Source: JBPOIS01 sp052034295
GTDB lineage: Bacteria; Pseudomonadota; Gammaproteobacteria; Pseudomonadales; Moraxellaceae
Direction: 5' to 3'
NCBI GenBank assembly: GCA_052034295.1
Contig: JBPOIS010000197.1
Coordinates: forward strand, 1-8,956
Length of the DNA stretch: 8,956 nt
How positions within the stretch are numbered: position 1 is the stretch's first letter; each line of letters opens with the position of its first letter. The translations under genes were made by a program, and so were the position numbers. Shown in pieces: positions 1 to 6,413 of this stretch. The notes under the pieces are model-generated. The model was not told where the DNA came from, made no database searches, and saw nothing but the letters and a program-made list of their open reading frames with translations.

Positions 1-654
1 CTCAGTGTGGTGTTCTACACGGGTTTTAGCATGCTCCAGCGGGCGCAAATGTATGCGCCAGCGATCAAAGTAAATTACATCGTCAGTCAGGACAAGATGT
101 GGCGGCTTCATATTGCCCCGCAGGTCCTGAATCCCAAGTGTCGGTCAGAAATAAATGGAACGCAGAGTTTATCCATCAATGGCGAGTGGTTTTATGATGG
201 GGTCGGAAGCATCTCTATGAATTGTCCCAAGAACATGAAAGATCTTTATTTTGGGATTCAGTTATATGATTTTTCAATTTTTGGAGGGGGGACGATAACT
301 CAAGATAATATTCGCGAAAATAGGATTCTTTTTTATAAAAGAGAACTGGTTAAATTTAAAGATGATTTTTATTTTTATTCCAAAGGGAGTGCTGAATCGA
401 TGAGTAAGCAGGCCGGTGCGATTTTATTCACTGGGATAGACCAGAGGCCAGTATTTGCTGAATACGAGGTCGATAACAGGGTGCCCGGAACCTGGTCTTA
501 TTCTGTTGATAGAAATCTTAATGATCATTTTAGCCTAGAGTATACCATTCGCATTGCAGCCGATCATCCTGAAGCACTCAAGGCCGCAGACGCGGCGGTG
601 GTGCGCTATGTCCAGTCCATCACCACCCTTGAAAACCACCGGAGCAGCAAGTGA
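1..654 (+). CDS. Unrecognised protein, 3' part only, AT-rich core
   Basis: The reading frame is open to the left edge, so the true start probably lies outside the window. The GTG/ATG codons near the edge (7, 10, 31, 49) have no clear ribosome binding site. About 217 residues are visible, ending at TGA 652-654. The first residues are hydrophobic and aromatic and could be the end of a signal anchor. The middle is rich in aromatic and beta-type residues (for example DDFYFYSKGS), with two cysteines (in PKCRS and MNCPKN) that could pair outside the cytoplasm. The end is helical and Ala-rich (HPEALKAADAAVVRYVQ). I recognise no family. Composition is odd: bases 241-420 are 33% GC (60 of 180), while 1-60 are 55% and 541-650 are 57%, and the next gene is far richer. 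This suggests an acquired or recombined segment. An envelope or secretion-associated accessory protein is only a guess. That it is a real gene is likely, from its length and AT-rich composition without stops. Confidence 0.6.
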   Translation, partial: LSVVFYTGFSMLQRAQMYAPAIKVNYIVSQDKMWRLHIAPQVLNPKCRSEINGTQSLSINGEWFYDGVGSISMNCPKNMKDLYFGIQLYDFSIFGGGTITQDNIRENRILFYKRELVKFKDDFYFYSKGSAESMSKQAGAILFTGIDQRPVFAEYEVDNRVPGTWSYSVDRNLNDHFSLEYTIRIAADHPEALKAADAAVVRYVQSITTLENHRSSK

Positions 655-678
655 GCGCGATCACGCGCCATTCCACTC

Positions 679-726
679 AGCCGCCCTGAGCCGTGTTTTG
701 CTGCTGCGGGCGGCTTCGGCTACAAT
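679..726 (+). promoter_or_regulatory. Promoter of pgk with overlapping dyad
   Basis: A -10 box TACAAT (721-726, five of six consensus bases) lies 17 bases after a weak -35 TTGCTG (698-703, three of six). Transcription would start near 733, leaving a leader of about 29 bases before pgk. An 8-base inverted repeat, AGCCGCCC (679-686) with GGGCGGCT (708-715), encloses the -35 box. It could be an operator or the remnant of a terminator for the upstream gene, but no T-run follows it. The promoter call rests on the -10 and the spacing; the role of the dyad is inference. Confidence 0.6.
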
Positions 727-761
727 CACGGCTGATTTTTTTGACATGACAGGAGCGGGCA

Positions 762-1952
762 ATGAACTTCAAGCGCATGGTGGATCAGGACTTGCAGGGC
801 AAACGGGTGCTGATCCGTGAAGACCTGAACGTACCGGTCAAAAACGGCCAGATCAGCAGCGATGCCCGCCTGCGTGCCGCCCTGCCCACCCTCCGTCAGG
901 CCCTGCAGCAGGGTGCTGCCGTGATCGTCTGCTCGCACCTGGGCCGTCCCACCGAAGGCGAATCCAGCCCGGAAAATTCACTGGCCCCGGTGGCCGCCTG
1001 GCTGAGCCGTGAACTCGGTCAGGACGTGCCACTGCTGATTGACTATCTGGCGGGCGTGGACGTACAGCCCGGTCAGGTGGTGCTGCTGGAAAACGTCCGC
1101 TTCAACAAGGGCGAAAAGAAAAACAACCCCGAGCTGGCGCAGCGCTATGCCGCACTGGCTGACGTGTTCGTCATGGATGCCTTTGGCACCGCCCACCGTG
1201 CCGAAGCCTCGACCGAAGGCGTGGCCCAGTTTGCCCCGATCGCCTGTGCTGGTCCGCTGCTGGCGGCAGAGCTGGACGCACTGGGTCAGGCCCTGCAACA
1301 GCCGCAGCGCCCGATGGCTGCCATCGTAGCCGGGTCAAAAGTCTCCACCAAACTGGACGTGCTGACCTCACTGGCAGGTCTCTGTGACCAGCTGATCGTT
1401 GGCGGCGGTATTGCCAACACCTTCCTGGCCGCAGCCGGCAAGCCGATCGGCAAGTCACTGGTGGAGCTGGACATGCTCGACACCGCCCGCCAGATCGCTG
1501 CGAAGGTCAGCGTGCCGCTGCCGGTGGATGTGGTGGTGGCCGACACCCGCACCTTTGGTGACGACTTCATGGCCTCCGTGGCCGCCGCGCAGGCCACCAT
1601 CAAGGCCGTGGACGATGTGGCGGAATATGACACCATCCTCGACATTGGCCCGCAGACCGCGCAAATGCTGGCCGGGCAACTCAAATCCGCCCGCACCATC
1701 CTCTGGAATGGCCCGGTGGGGGTATTTGAAGTCGATGCCTTTGGTAACGGAACCCACACAATTGCACAAGCGATTGCCGACAGTGCAGCCTTCTCGATTG
1801 CCGGAGGCGGTGATACGCTGTCGGCGATTGACAAGTATGCAGTGGCGGATCGGATCAGCTACATCTCGACCGGGGGCGGTGCCTTCCTGGAATTCGTGGA
1901 AGGCAAAACCCTGCCGGCTGTGGCTGCGCTGCTGAAGCGTGCTGCGTCTTGA
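762..1952 (+). CDS. pgk: Phosphoglycerate kinase
   Basis: Cytoplasmic enzyme that interconverts 1,3-bisphosphoglycerate plus ADP and 3-phosphoglycerate plus ATP in glycolysis and gluconeogenesis. The 396 residues match the usual bacterial length and the motifs run in the expected order. Substrate-side basic patch: RxDxNVP at 19-25, HLGRP at 59-63, ENVRF with Arg113, and the DAFGTAHRAEAST segment at 139-151. Nucleotide-side C-domain: GSKVSTK at 191-197, WNGPVG at 315-320, GGGDT at 348-352, and the STGGGA helix cap at 369-374. The ATG at 762 is preceded by AGGAG (751-755) at a good spacing, and the protein starts MNFKRM as in relatives. The gene has its own promoter. The Ala-rich lipoprotein gene begins 45 bases after the stop with no terminator between, so the two are probably one transcript. 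fba lies beyond that with its own promoter. No key motif is missing. Confidence 0.98.
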   Translation: MNFKRMVDQDLQGKRVLIREDLNVPVKNGQISSDARLRAALPTLRQALQQGAAVIVCSHLGRPTEGESSPENSLAPVAAWLSRELGQDVPLLIDYLAGVDVQPGQVVLLENVRFNKGEKKNNPELAQRYAALADVFVMDAFGTAHRAEASTEGVAQFAPIACAGPLLAAELDALGQALQQPQRPMAAIVAGSKVSTKLDVLTSLAGLCDQLIVGGGIANTFLAAAGKPIGKSLVELDMLDTARQIAAKVSVPLPVDVVVADTRTFGDDFMASVAAAQATIKAVDDVAEYDTILDIGPQTAQMLAGQLKSARTILWNGPVGVFEVDAFGNGTHTIAQAIADSAAFSIAGGGDTLSAIDKYAVADRISYISTGGGAFLEFVEGKTLPAVAALLKRAAS

Positions 1953-1997
1953 CTTGAACGGAAATAATTCTGGATCCCCCCAAACCTTGAGGTTGAC

Positions 1998-2417
1998 ATG
2001 AAACACGCCCTGCTGATTGCTGCGCTGGTCCTGCCGCTGTCGATGACCGCCTGCACCAAAAAAGCCGAAACCGAAACCACCGAGGCGGCCAACACCGCAG
2101 CCACCGCTGCAGACGCCAATGCTGCGGCCGCACAGGCCAATGCCAGCCAGGCCGCCGATCAGGCTGCTGTGGCCGCGGACAACGCGGCGGCTGCCACCGC
2201 CAACGCCGTGCAGGCTACTGGCCAGGCCGCCACTGCGGCGGTAGCCGGTGCTGCTGATGCGGTCCAGGATGCGGCCCAGAACGCCACCGCCAACGTGGCC
2301 ACGGCTGCCGCGGATGTCGCCAACGCCACGGCCACTGCCGCCAACAATGTGGCGGCTGATGCCAACGCCAATGCGGCCGAGCAGCAAAAAGACGCGGCTG
2401 CCGCCAACAAAAAATAA
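1998..2417 (+). CDS. Small alanine-rich lipoprotein
   Basis: 139 residues. A lipoprotein signal peptide is visible: Lys2, a hydrophobic stretch, then MTAC with the lipobox cysteine at 19. The mature part would be a lipid-anchored chain of about 121 residues. Roughly 58 of these are Ala, with Asn, Thr, Asp, Gln and Val making up most of the rest. There are no aromatic residues and no further cysteine, and the end is Lys-rich (NKK). Such a chain should form long helix, perhaps an alanine-zipper coiled coil as in the Lpp-type outer-membrane lipoproteins, but I see no homology to Lpp itself. Threonine at +2 fits outer-membrane sorting. TGAGG (1988-1992) precedes the ATG at a short spacing. The gene sits between pgk and a strong terminator, so it is likely read from the pgk promoter. 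Function unknown; an envelope structural role is an inference. Confidence 0.85.
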   Translation: MKHALLIAALVLPLSMTACTKKAETETTEAANTAATAADANAAAAQANASQAADQAAVAADNAAAATANAVQATGQAATAAVAGAADAVQDAAQNATANVATAAADVANATATAANNVAADANANAAEQQKDAAAANKK

Positions 2418-2435
2418 GCCCGGTGTGGCTGCAAG

Positions 2436-2460
2436 ACCCCGCCCCGGCGGGGTTTTTTTT
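2436..2460 (+). terminator. Rho-independent terminator after the pgk-lipoprotein unit
   Basis: A GC-only stem, ACCCCGC (2436-2442) with GCGGGGT (2447-2453), is closed by a four-base loop and followed by eight T residues (2453-2460). It ends transcription from pgk and the lipoprotein gene and separates them from fba. Confidence 0.92.
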
Positions 2461-2469
2461 GCCGAAAAA

Positions 2470-2483
2470 CTGCCTGCAGGCAG
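2470..2483. repeat. Perfect 14-base palindrome upstream of fba
   Basis: CTGCCTGCAGGCAG reads the same on both strands. It lies between the preceding terminator and the fba -10 box, touching the place where a -35 box would be (about 2484-2489, where no good hexamer is seen). It could be a binding site for a dimeric regulator of fba. That it is an operator is inference; chance is possible in GC-rich DNA. Confidence 0.4.
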
Positions 2484-2506
2484 GTGGTAATCCCACCGCA
2501 TTGCTC

Positions 2507-2512
2507 TACAAT
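2507..2512 (+). promoter_or_regulatory. -10 box of the fba promoter
   Basis: TACAAT, the same hexamer as at pgk and also preceded by CT/C, lies 42 bases before the fba start. No good -35 is found 16-18 bases upstream, which suggests an activator-dependent or weak promoter. The predicted leader is about 35 bases. Confidence 0.5.
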
Positions 2513-2554
2513 AGCCGAAATTTTCACTGATCAGACCAGACCGAGGACAAGCCG

Positions 2555-3589
2555 ATGGCATTGATTTCCCTGCGCCAGCTACTGGACCACGCGGCCGAAC
2601 ATGGCTACGGCGTGCCTGCGTTTAATGTCAATAACCTGGAGCAGATGCGCGCCATCATGCTGGCGGCGGACCAGACCAATTCGCCGGTGATCGTGCAGGC
2701 CTCGGCGGGTGCGCGCAAGTATGCCGGCGCGCCGTTTTTGCGCCACCTGATCCTGGCCGCCATCGAAGAATGGCCGCACATCCCGGTGGTGATGCACCAG
2801 GACCACGGCACCAGCCCGGCGGTGTGCCAGCGCTCGATCCAGCTCGGCTTCAGCTCGGTGATGATGGATGGCTCGCTGCAGGCCGACGGCAAGACCCCGG
2901 CAGATTATGACTACAACGTCCGTGTCACCCGCGAAGTGGTCGCGATGGCCCATGCCTGCGGTGTGTCCGTAGAAGGGGAAATCGGCTGTCTGGGCAGTCT
3001 GGAGACCGGCATGGCCGGTGAAGAAGACGGTGTGGGGGCAGAAGGCGTGCTCGACCACAGCCAGTTGCTGACCAGCGTCGAGGAAGCCCGCCAGTTCGTC
3101 GCCGACACCGGTGTGGATGCGCTGGCGATCGCCATTGGCACCAGCCACGGTGCTTACAAATTCACCCGTCCGCCGACCGGCGACATTCTGGCCATCGACC
3201 GCATCAAGGAAATCCATGCGGCGATCCCCAACACCCATCTGGTCATGCACGGCTCCTCCAGCGTGCCGCAGGACTGGCTGGCGGTGATCAACCAGCACGG
3301 TGGCGCGATCAAGGAAACCTACGGCGTGCCGGTCGAGCAGATCGTCGAAGCCATCAAATACGGCGTGCGCAAGGTCAACATCGACACCGACCTGCGTCTG
3401 GCCTCCACGGGTGCCATCCGCAAGTTCATGAGCGAGGACCCGGCTGAGTTTGACCCGCGCAAATACCTGGCCAAGACCATCAAGGCCATGCAGGACATCT
3501 GCGTGCAGCGCTATGAAGCCTTTGGCACCGCAGGGCAGGCCAGCAAGATCCGTCCGGTCTCGCTGGAAAAAATGGTCGAGCGCTACTGA
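2555..3589 (+). CDS. fba: Fructose-bisphosphate aldolase, class II
   Basis: Zinc-dependent cytoplasmic aldolase that interconverts fructose-1,6-bisphosphate with dihydroxyacetone phosphate and glyceraldehyde-3-phosphate. The 344 residues and signature phrases (MALISLRQLLDHAAEHGYG at the start, MHGSSSVPQ at 231-239) fit the 'Calvin cycle' subtype of class II. This subtype is common in proteobacteria whether or not they fix CO2. Visible active-site residues: the HQDHG motif with the likely catalytic Asp83 and zinc ligand His84, zinc ligands His198 (GTSHGAY) and His232 (MHGSSS), and the phosphate-binding NIDTD at 275-279. GAGGA (2543-2547) sits seven bases before the ATG. The gene has its own -10 box and is closed by two terminators, so it is a single-gene unit beside pgk. 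Acting with pgk and gap it serves glycolysis or gluconeogenesis. No RuBisCO or phosphoribulokinase gene is in view, so a carbon-fixation role is not supported here. Confidence 0.97.
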   Translation: MALISLRQLLDHAAEHGYGVPAFNVNNLEQMRAIMLAADQTNSPVIVQASAGARKYAGAPFLRHLILAAIEEWPHIPVVMHQDHGTSPAVCQRSIQLGFSSVMMDGSLQADGKTPADYDYNVRVTREVVAMAHACGVSVEGEIGCLGSLETGMAGEEDGVGAEGVLDHSQLLTSVEEARQFVADTGVDALAIAIGTSHGAYKFTRPPTGDILAIDRIKEIHAAIPNTHLVMHGSSSVPQDWLAVINQHGGAIKETYGVPVEQIVEAIKYGVRKVNIDTDLRLASTGAIRKFMSEDPAEFDPRKYLAKTIKAMQDICVQRYEAFGTAGQASKIRPVSLEKMVERY

Positions 3590-3590
3590 G

Positions 3591-3631
3591 CCGCGACGGC
3601 GTTGCCATGGCAGCAGCGCCGCGGGTTTTTT
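3591..3631 (+). terminator. First terminator after fba
   Basis: Starting just after the fba stop, CGGCGTTGC (3597-3605) pairs with GCAGCGCCG (3613-3621, one G-T pair). An outer CCG/CGG pair lies beyond a three-base bulge, and six T residues follow (3626-3631). It is weaker than the one downstream because of the bulge. Confidence 0.6.
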
Positions 3632-3642
3632 CTGCTCAGCCC

Positions 3643-3666
3643 AAAACCGCCTCCGGGCGGTTTTTT
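3643..3666 (+). terminator. Second, strong terminator after fba
   Basis: A perfect nine-base stem, AAAACCGCC (3643-3651) with GGCGGTTTT (3656-3664), has the loop TCCG and a run of six T residues (3661-3666). The A-run on the left means it could also act on leftward transcripts. Confidence 0.93.
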
Positions 3667-3717
3667 GTTGTCCGGTCAGGGCAGTGCCGCGGGACTGAAA
3701 ATAGCCTAAGCATTGTT

Positions 3718-3757
3718 CTGGCGTCGCCAGCCCATCCGCTGCCGCCGTGGCGTCGCC
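3718..3757. repeat. Paired TGGCGTCGCC dyads upstream of obg
   Basis: TGGCGTCGCC occurs at 3719-3728 and again at 3748-3757, 29 bases apart (close to three helical turns). The first copy extends to a perfect odd palindrome, CTGGCG-T-CGCCAG (3718-3730). Both lie 60-100 bases before the extended -10 of obg. They could be binding sites for one regulator; this is inference. The rest of the 264-base spacer between fba and obg holds the two terminators, a CCCATCC/GGATGGG inverted pair (3731-3737, 3782-3788) and the promoter, with no gene. Confidence 0.4.
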
Positions 3758-3816
3758 GGGTCAGGCGGGGGGATTTTGGCTGGATGGGTGAGTGGCCTGC
3801 ATTGTGGGCTGATTTT

Positions 3817-3825
3817 TGCTAGACT
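3817..3825 (+). promoter_or_regulatory. Extended -10 promoter of obg
   Basis: TGC-TAGACT gives the TGn extension plus a -10 hexamer with four of six consensus bases, 28 bases before the obg start. No close -35 match is seen, which extended -10 promoters tolerate. An alternative reading is TTGTGG (3802-3807) with TATGCA (3825-3830) at 17-base spacing. Confidence 0.45.
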
Positions 3826-3853
3826 ATGCAGTTTTTAAAAAAGAGGGCAGGCC

Positions 3854-5065
3854 ATGCGCTTTGTCGATGAAGCCGTGATTTTTGTGCAGGCCGGTGATGG
3901 CGGCAACGGCATTGCCAGCTTTCGCCGTGAAAAATACATTCCGATGGGCGGCCCGGATGGCGGAGACGGCGGCAAGGGCGGCGACATTTTTGTGGTGGCC
4001 GACGACAACGCCAACACGCTGGTGGATTACCGCTACACCCGCAAATTCCGCGCCGAACGCGGCAAAAACGGCCAGAGTGCCAATTGTTCGGGCCGGGGCG
4101 CCCCGGATGTGGAACTGCGGGTGCCGGTGGGCACCACCGTGGTCGATGTGGCCACGGGCGAGGTGATCGGCGACCTGATTGAAGCCGGTCAGCGCCTGCG
4201 TGTGGCGGCGGGGGGGCGCGGCGGTCTGGGCAACACCCACTTCAAGAGCTCCACCAACCGGGCCCCGCGCAAGTGCACCTCCGGCACGCCCGGTGAAGCG
4301 CGTGACCTGCGTTTTGAGCTGAAAGTGATTGCCGATGTGGGCCTGCTGGGCCTGCCCAATGCCGGCAAATCCACCCTGATCCGTGCGGTGAGTGCCGCCA
4401 AGCCGAAGGTGGCCGATTATCCGTTCACCACACTGGTGCCGAATCTGGGTGTGGTCGATGTGGACCGGCACCGCTCGTTTGTGATGGCCGACATTCCCGG
4501 CCTGATCGAGGGCGCCGCGGAAGGAGCCGGGCTGGGCATCCGCTTTTTGAAACACCTGGCGCGTACACGCATCCTGCTGCACCTGCTCGACGTGCAGCCG
4601 ATCGACGGCAGCGATCCGGTGGCCAATTTCCGCGCCATCATGGGCGAGCTGGCGCGGTTTTCGCCGGCACTGGCCGAGCTGCCCGTGGTGCTGTTGCTCA
4701 ACAAGATCGACCAGATCCCGACGGACCAGCAGGACGAGTGGTGCCAGCACATCCTCCACGAGCTGGGCTGGACCGGCCCGGTGTTTCGCACCTCGGGGCT
4801 GACCGGCGAGGGCACCCAGCCGGTGATGTATTACCTGATGGACCGGATTGAGCAGGAGCGCGAGCGCGAAGCCGAAGACCCTGACTATGCCGCGATCCAG
4901 CAGGAACGCCGCCAGCGTCTGGAGGCCGAAACCCGCGAAAACACCCAGCGCCTCAGCGACGCCCAGCGTGCGGCCCGCCGTGCCGCCCGGGAAGCCGGTC
5001 TGCTGGACGACGATGACGACTGGGACGATGGCGAAGACGAAGCCGAAAGCATCTACGTGCGCTGA
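3854..5065 (+). CDS. obgE: Obg/CgtA family ribosome-associated GTPase
   Basis: Essential GTPase that binds the large ribosomal subunit late in assembly and links it to the stringent response. The 403 residues show the three expected parts. The glycine-rich Obg fold runs from residue 1 to about 158 (DGGNGIASFRREKY, GGPDGGDGGKGGD, GGRGGLGN). The GTPase domain runs from about 160 to 335, with G1 GLPNAGKST 166-174, G2 Thr in YPFTT 189-193, G3 DIPG 213-216, G4 NKID 283-286 and G5 TSGL 313-316. A charged, partly helical tail ends in an Asp/Glu-rich stretch (385-398), as in other proteobacterial Obg proteins. AGAGGG (3842-3847) precedes the ATG. In many bacteria obg follows rplU-rpmA; here it follows fba and has its own promoter region. 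proB begins 45 bases after the stop without a terminator, so the two are probably co-transcribed. Confidence 0.97.
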   Translation: MRFVDEAVIFVQAGDGGNGIASFRREKYIPMGGPDGGDGGKGGDIFVVADDNANTLVDYRYTRKFRAERGKNGQSANCSGRGAPDVELRVPVGTTVVDVATGEVIGDLIEAGQRLRVAAGGRGGLGNTHFKSSTNRAPRKCTSGTPGEARDLRFELKVIADVGLLGLPNAGKSTLIRAVSAAKPKVADYPFTTLVPNLGVVDVDRHRSFVMADIPGLIEGAAEGAGLGIRFLKHLARTRILLHLLDVQPIDGSDPVANFRAIMGELARFSPALAELPVVLLLNKIDQIPTDQQDEWCQHILHELGWTGPVFRTSGLTGEGTQPVMYYLMDRIEQEREREAEDPDYAAIQQERRQRLEAETRENTQRLSDAQRAARRAAREAGLLDDDDDWDDGEDEAESIYVR

Positions 5066-5110
5066 GCCGCGCACCGGACCGGGCAGGACAGGGCAACACA
5101 GGTGGTAGAC

Positions 5111-6259
5111 ATGGCAGAAGCTTCTTTGGCCACAGCAGCAGGGCAGGTGCGGGCGTTTGGCGGGTGCCGCCGCATCATCATCAAGATCGGTTCGGCACTG
5201 CTCACCGCCAATGGCCGTGGGCTGGACCAGACCGCCATGGCCGCCTGGGCGGCACAGATCGCGGCACTGCAGCAGCAGGGCCGTGAACTGGTGCTGGTGT
5301 CATCCGGTGCCGTGGCTGAGGGCATGTGCCGGATGAACCTCAGCGAGCGTCCGGACAGCCTGCCGGACATCCAGGCCTGTGCGGCCATCGGCCAGATGGG
5401 CCTGATTGAACTGTGGTCCAAGGCGCTGCTGGCGCACGGCATCCAGACCGCACAGGTGCTGCTGACCCACGATGACCTGTCCGACCGCCGCCGCTACCTG
5501 AATGCCGGTGAAGCGCTGGACCGGCTGATCAACTGGCGGGTGATCCCGGTGATCAATGAAAATGACACCGTGGCCACCGACGAGATCCGCTTCGGTGACA
5601 ATGACACGCTGGGCGCGATGGTGGCCGGGCTGGTCAATGCCGACCTGCTGATCCTGCTCACCGATCAGGCGGGCATGTTTGATGCCGACCCGCGCAAAAA
5701 TCCCGAAGCACAGTTGCTCAGCACCGTCCGTGCCATGGACGAGCGGCTGGATGCCATGGCGGGCAGTGGCGGCGCACTGGGTCGGGGCGGCATGGCCACC
5801 AAGGTGCGCGCCGCACGACTGGCCGCCAGATCCGGCGCACAGACCCTGATTGCCCATGGCAACCAGCCGGATATCCTGCTGCGGCTGATGCAGGGCGAGC
5901 CGCTGGGCACGCTGTTCACCGTGGACAACGATCGCCTGATTGCCCGCAAACAATGGCTGGCGGCCCACCTGCAGACCGCAGGCCGGGTGGTGCTGGATGC
6001 CGGGGCCGTGCAGGCCGTACGGGCCCAGCGGCGCAGCCTGTTGCCGGTGGGCGTGCAGGCGGTGGAAGGCCGGTTTGGCCGGGGCGATGTGGTCGAGTGC
6101 GTGGACACCTCGGGCGAGCGCGTGGCGGTGGGCCGGATCAATTTTTCCAGCACGGAAGTGGCGCGCATCCAGGGCCAGCCTTCGGACCAGATCAGCCGGA
6201 TTCTGGGCGAAAACGCCTCGTCGGTGCTGATTCACCGGGATTACATGGCGGTGTTTTAA
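5111..6259 (+). CDS. proB: Glutamate 5-kinase with PUA domain
   Basis: Cytoplasmic enzyme that phosphorylates L-glutamate to gamma-glutamyl phosphate, the first and usually proline-inhibited step of proline synthesis. I prefer the ATG at 5111 (382 residues) because AGGTGG (5100-5105) sits five bases before it. A GTG at 5102 in frame would add three residues but has no good ribosome site. Motifs, numbered from the ATG: KIGSALLT 25-32, SSGAVAEG 64-71, INENDTV 148-154 (glutamate site), FGDNDTLGA 161-169, LLTDQAG near 182-188, and GGMATK 226-231, all of the amino-acid kinase fold. From about residue 290 to the end is a PUA domain (VVLDAGAVQAV, GRFGRGDVV, VAVGRINFSS). This is the long E. coli-like architecture rather than the short kinase-only form. 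It follows obg by 45 bases and likely shares its transcript. proA is not in the window. No clear terminator follows the stop. Confidence 0.97.
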   Translation: MAEASLATAAGQVRAFGGCRRIIIKIGSALLTANGRGLDQTAMAAWAAQIAALQQQGRELVLVSSGAVAEGMCRMNLSERPDSLPDIQACAAIGQMGLIELWSKALLAHGIQTAQVLLTHDDLSDRRRYLNAGEALDRLINWRVIPVINENDTVATDEIRFGDNDTLGAMVAGLVNADLLILLTDQAGMFDADPRKNPEAQLLSTVRAMDERLDAMAGSGGALGRGGMATKVRAARLAARSGAQTLIAHGNQPDILLRLMQGEPLGTLFTVDNDRLIARKQWLAAHLQTAGRVVLDAGAVQAVRAQRRSLLPVGVQAVEGRFGRGDVVECVDTSGERVAVGRINFSSTEVARIQGQPSDQISRILGENASSVLIHRDYMAVF

Positions 6260-6413
6260 ACCGGGTTTTTTGCACAAATCTGCACGGCAGGTACAAAACC
6301 CCTGTACAACCCTGCCGAGCCGTCACCGCTGGACACCGGCCCACACTGGAACTAGACCGGTGGGGGCGGCACACTGCCGGGCAGAATTTGTTTTAGAGGC
6401 TGGAGAAAGCACC
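6260..6413 (+). promoter_or_regulatory. Dyad-rich leader between proB and the lipocalin gene, candidate promoter
   Basis: No gene is seen here. Three inverted repeats occur in a row: CGGCAGG (6285-6291) with CCTGCCG (6311-6317), which also holds an inner TAC/GTA pair; CACCGG (6334-6339) with CCGGTG (6357-6362); and CGGCA-cac-TGCCG (6367-6379). GTACAA is directly repeated at 6291-6296 and 6304-6309. A weak sigma70-like promoter, TTGCAC (6270-6275) with TACAAA (6292-6297) at 16-base spacing, could serve the lipocalin gene; the first hairpin overlaps its -10. GGAGA (6402-6406) is the ribosome site of the next gene. None of the dyads has a T-run, so they are not ordinary terminators. Confidence 0.4.

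Noticed and set aside
1455..2561. Long open frame on the - strand opposite the end of pgk and the lipoprotein gene (368 codons)
   Set aside because: It is opposite two well-supported genes and crosses a strong terminator. The protein is Gly/Arg-rich with no family motif, a typical shadow of GC-rich coding DNA.
3824..5074. Long open frame on the - strand opposite obg (416 codons)
   Set aside because: It mirrors obg almost exactly, has a His/Gly/Ala-rich composition and no recognisable domain, while the + strand has every Obg motif.
5102..5110. GTG at 5102 as the proB start
   Set aside because: It overlaps the AGGTGG that serves the ATG at 5111 and has no ribosome site of its own; it would add only three residues.
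6257..6271. T-run just after the proB stop as a terminator
   Set aside because: Six T residues are present but no stem with an adequate loop precedes them; AAACCGGGTTT cannot form a hairpin.
5300..6277. Long open frame on the - strand opposite proB (325 codons)
   Set aside because: It is a His/Gln/Ala-rich shadow of proB without motifs or ribosome site.
6270..6413. Upstream extension of the lipocalin frame by 48 codons
   Set aside because: The extension has no ribosome site and would bury the signal peptide; ATG 6414 has a well-placed GGAGA.
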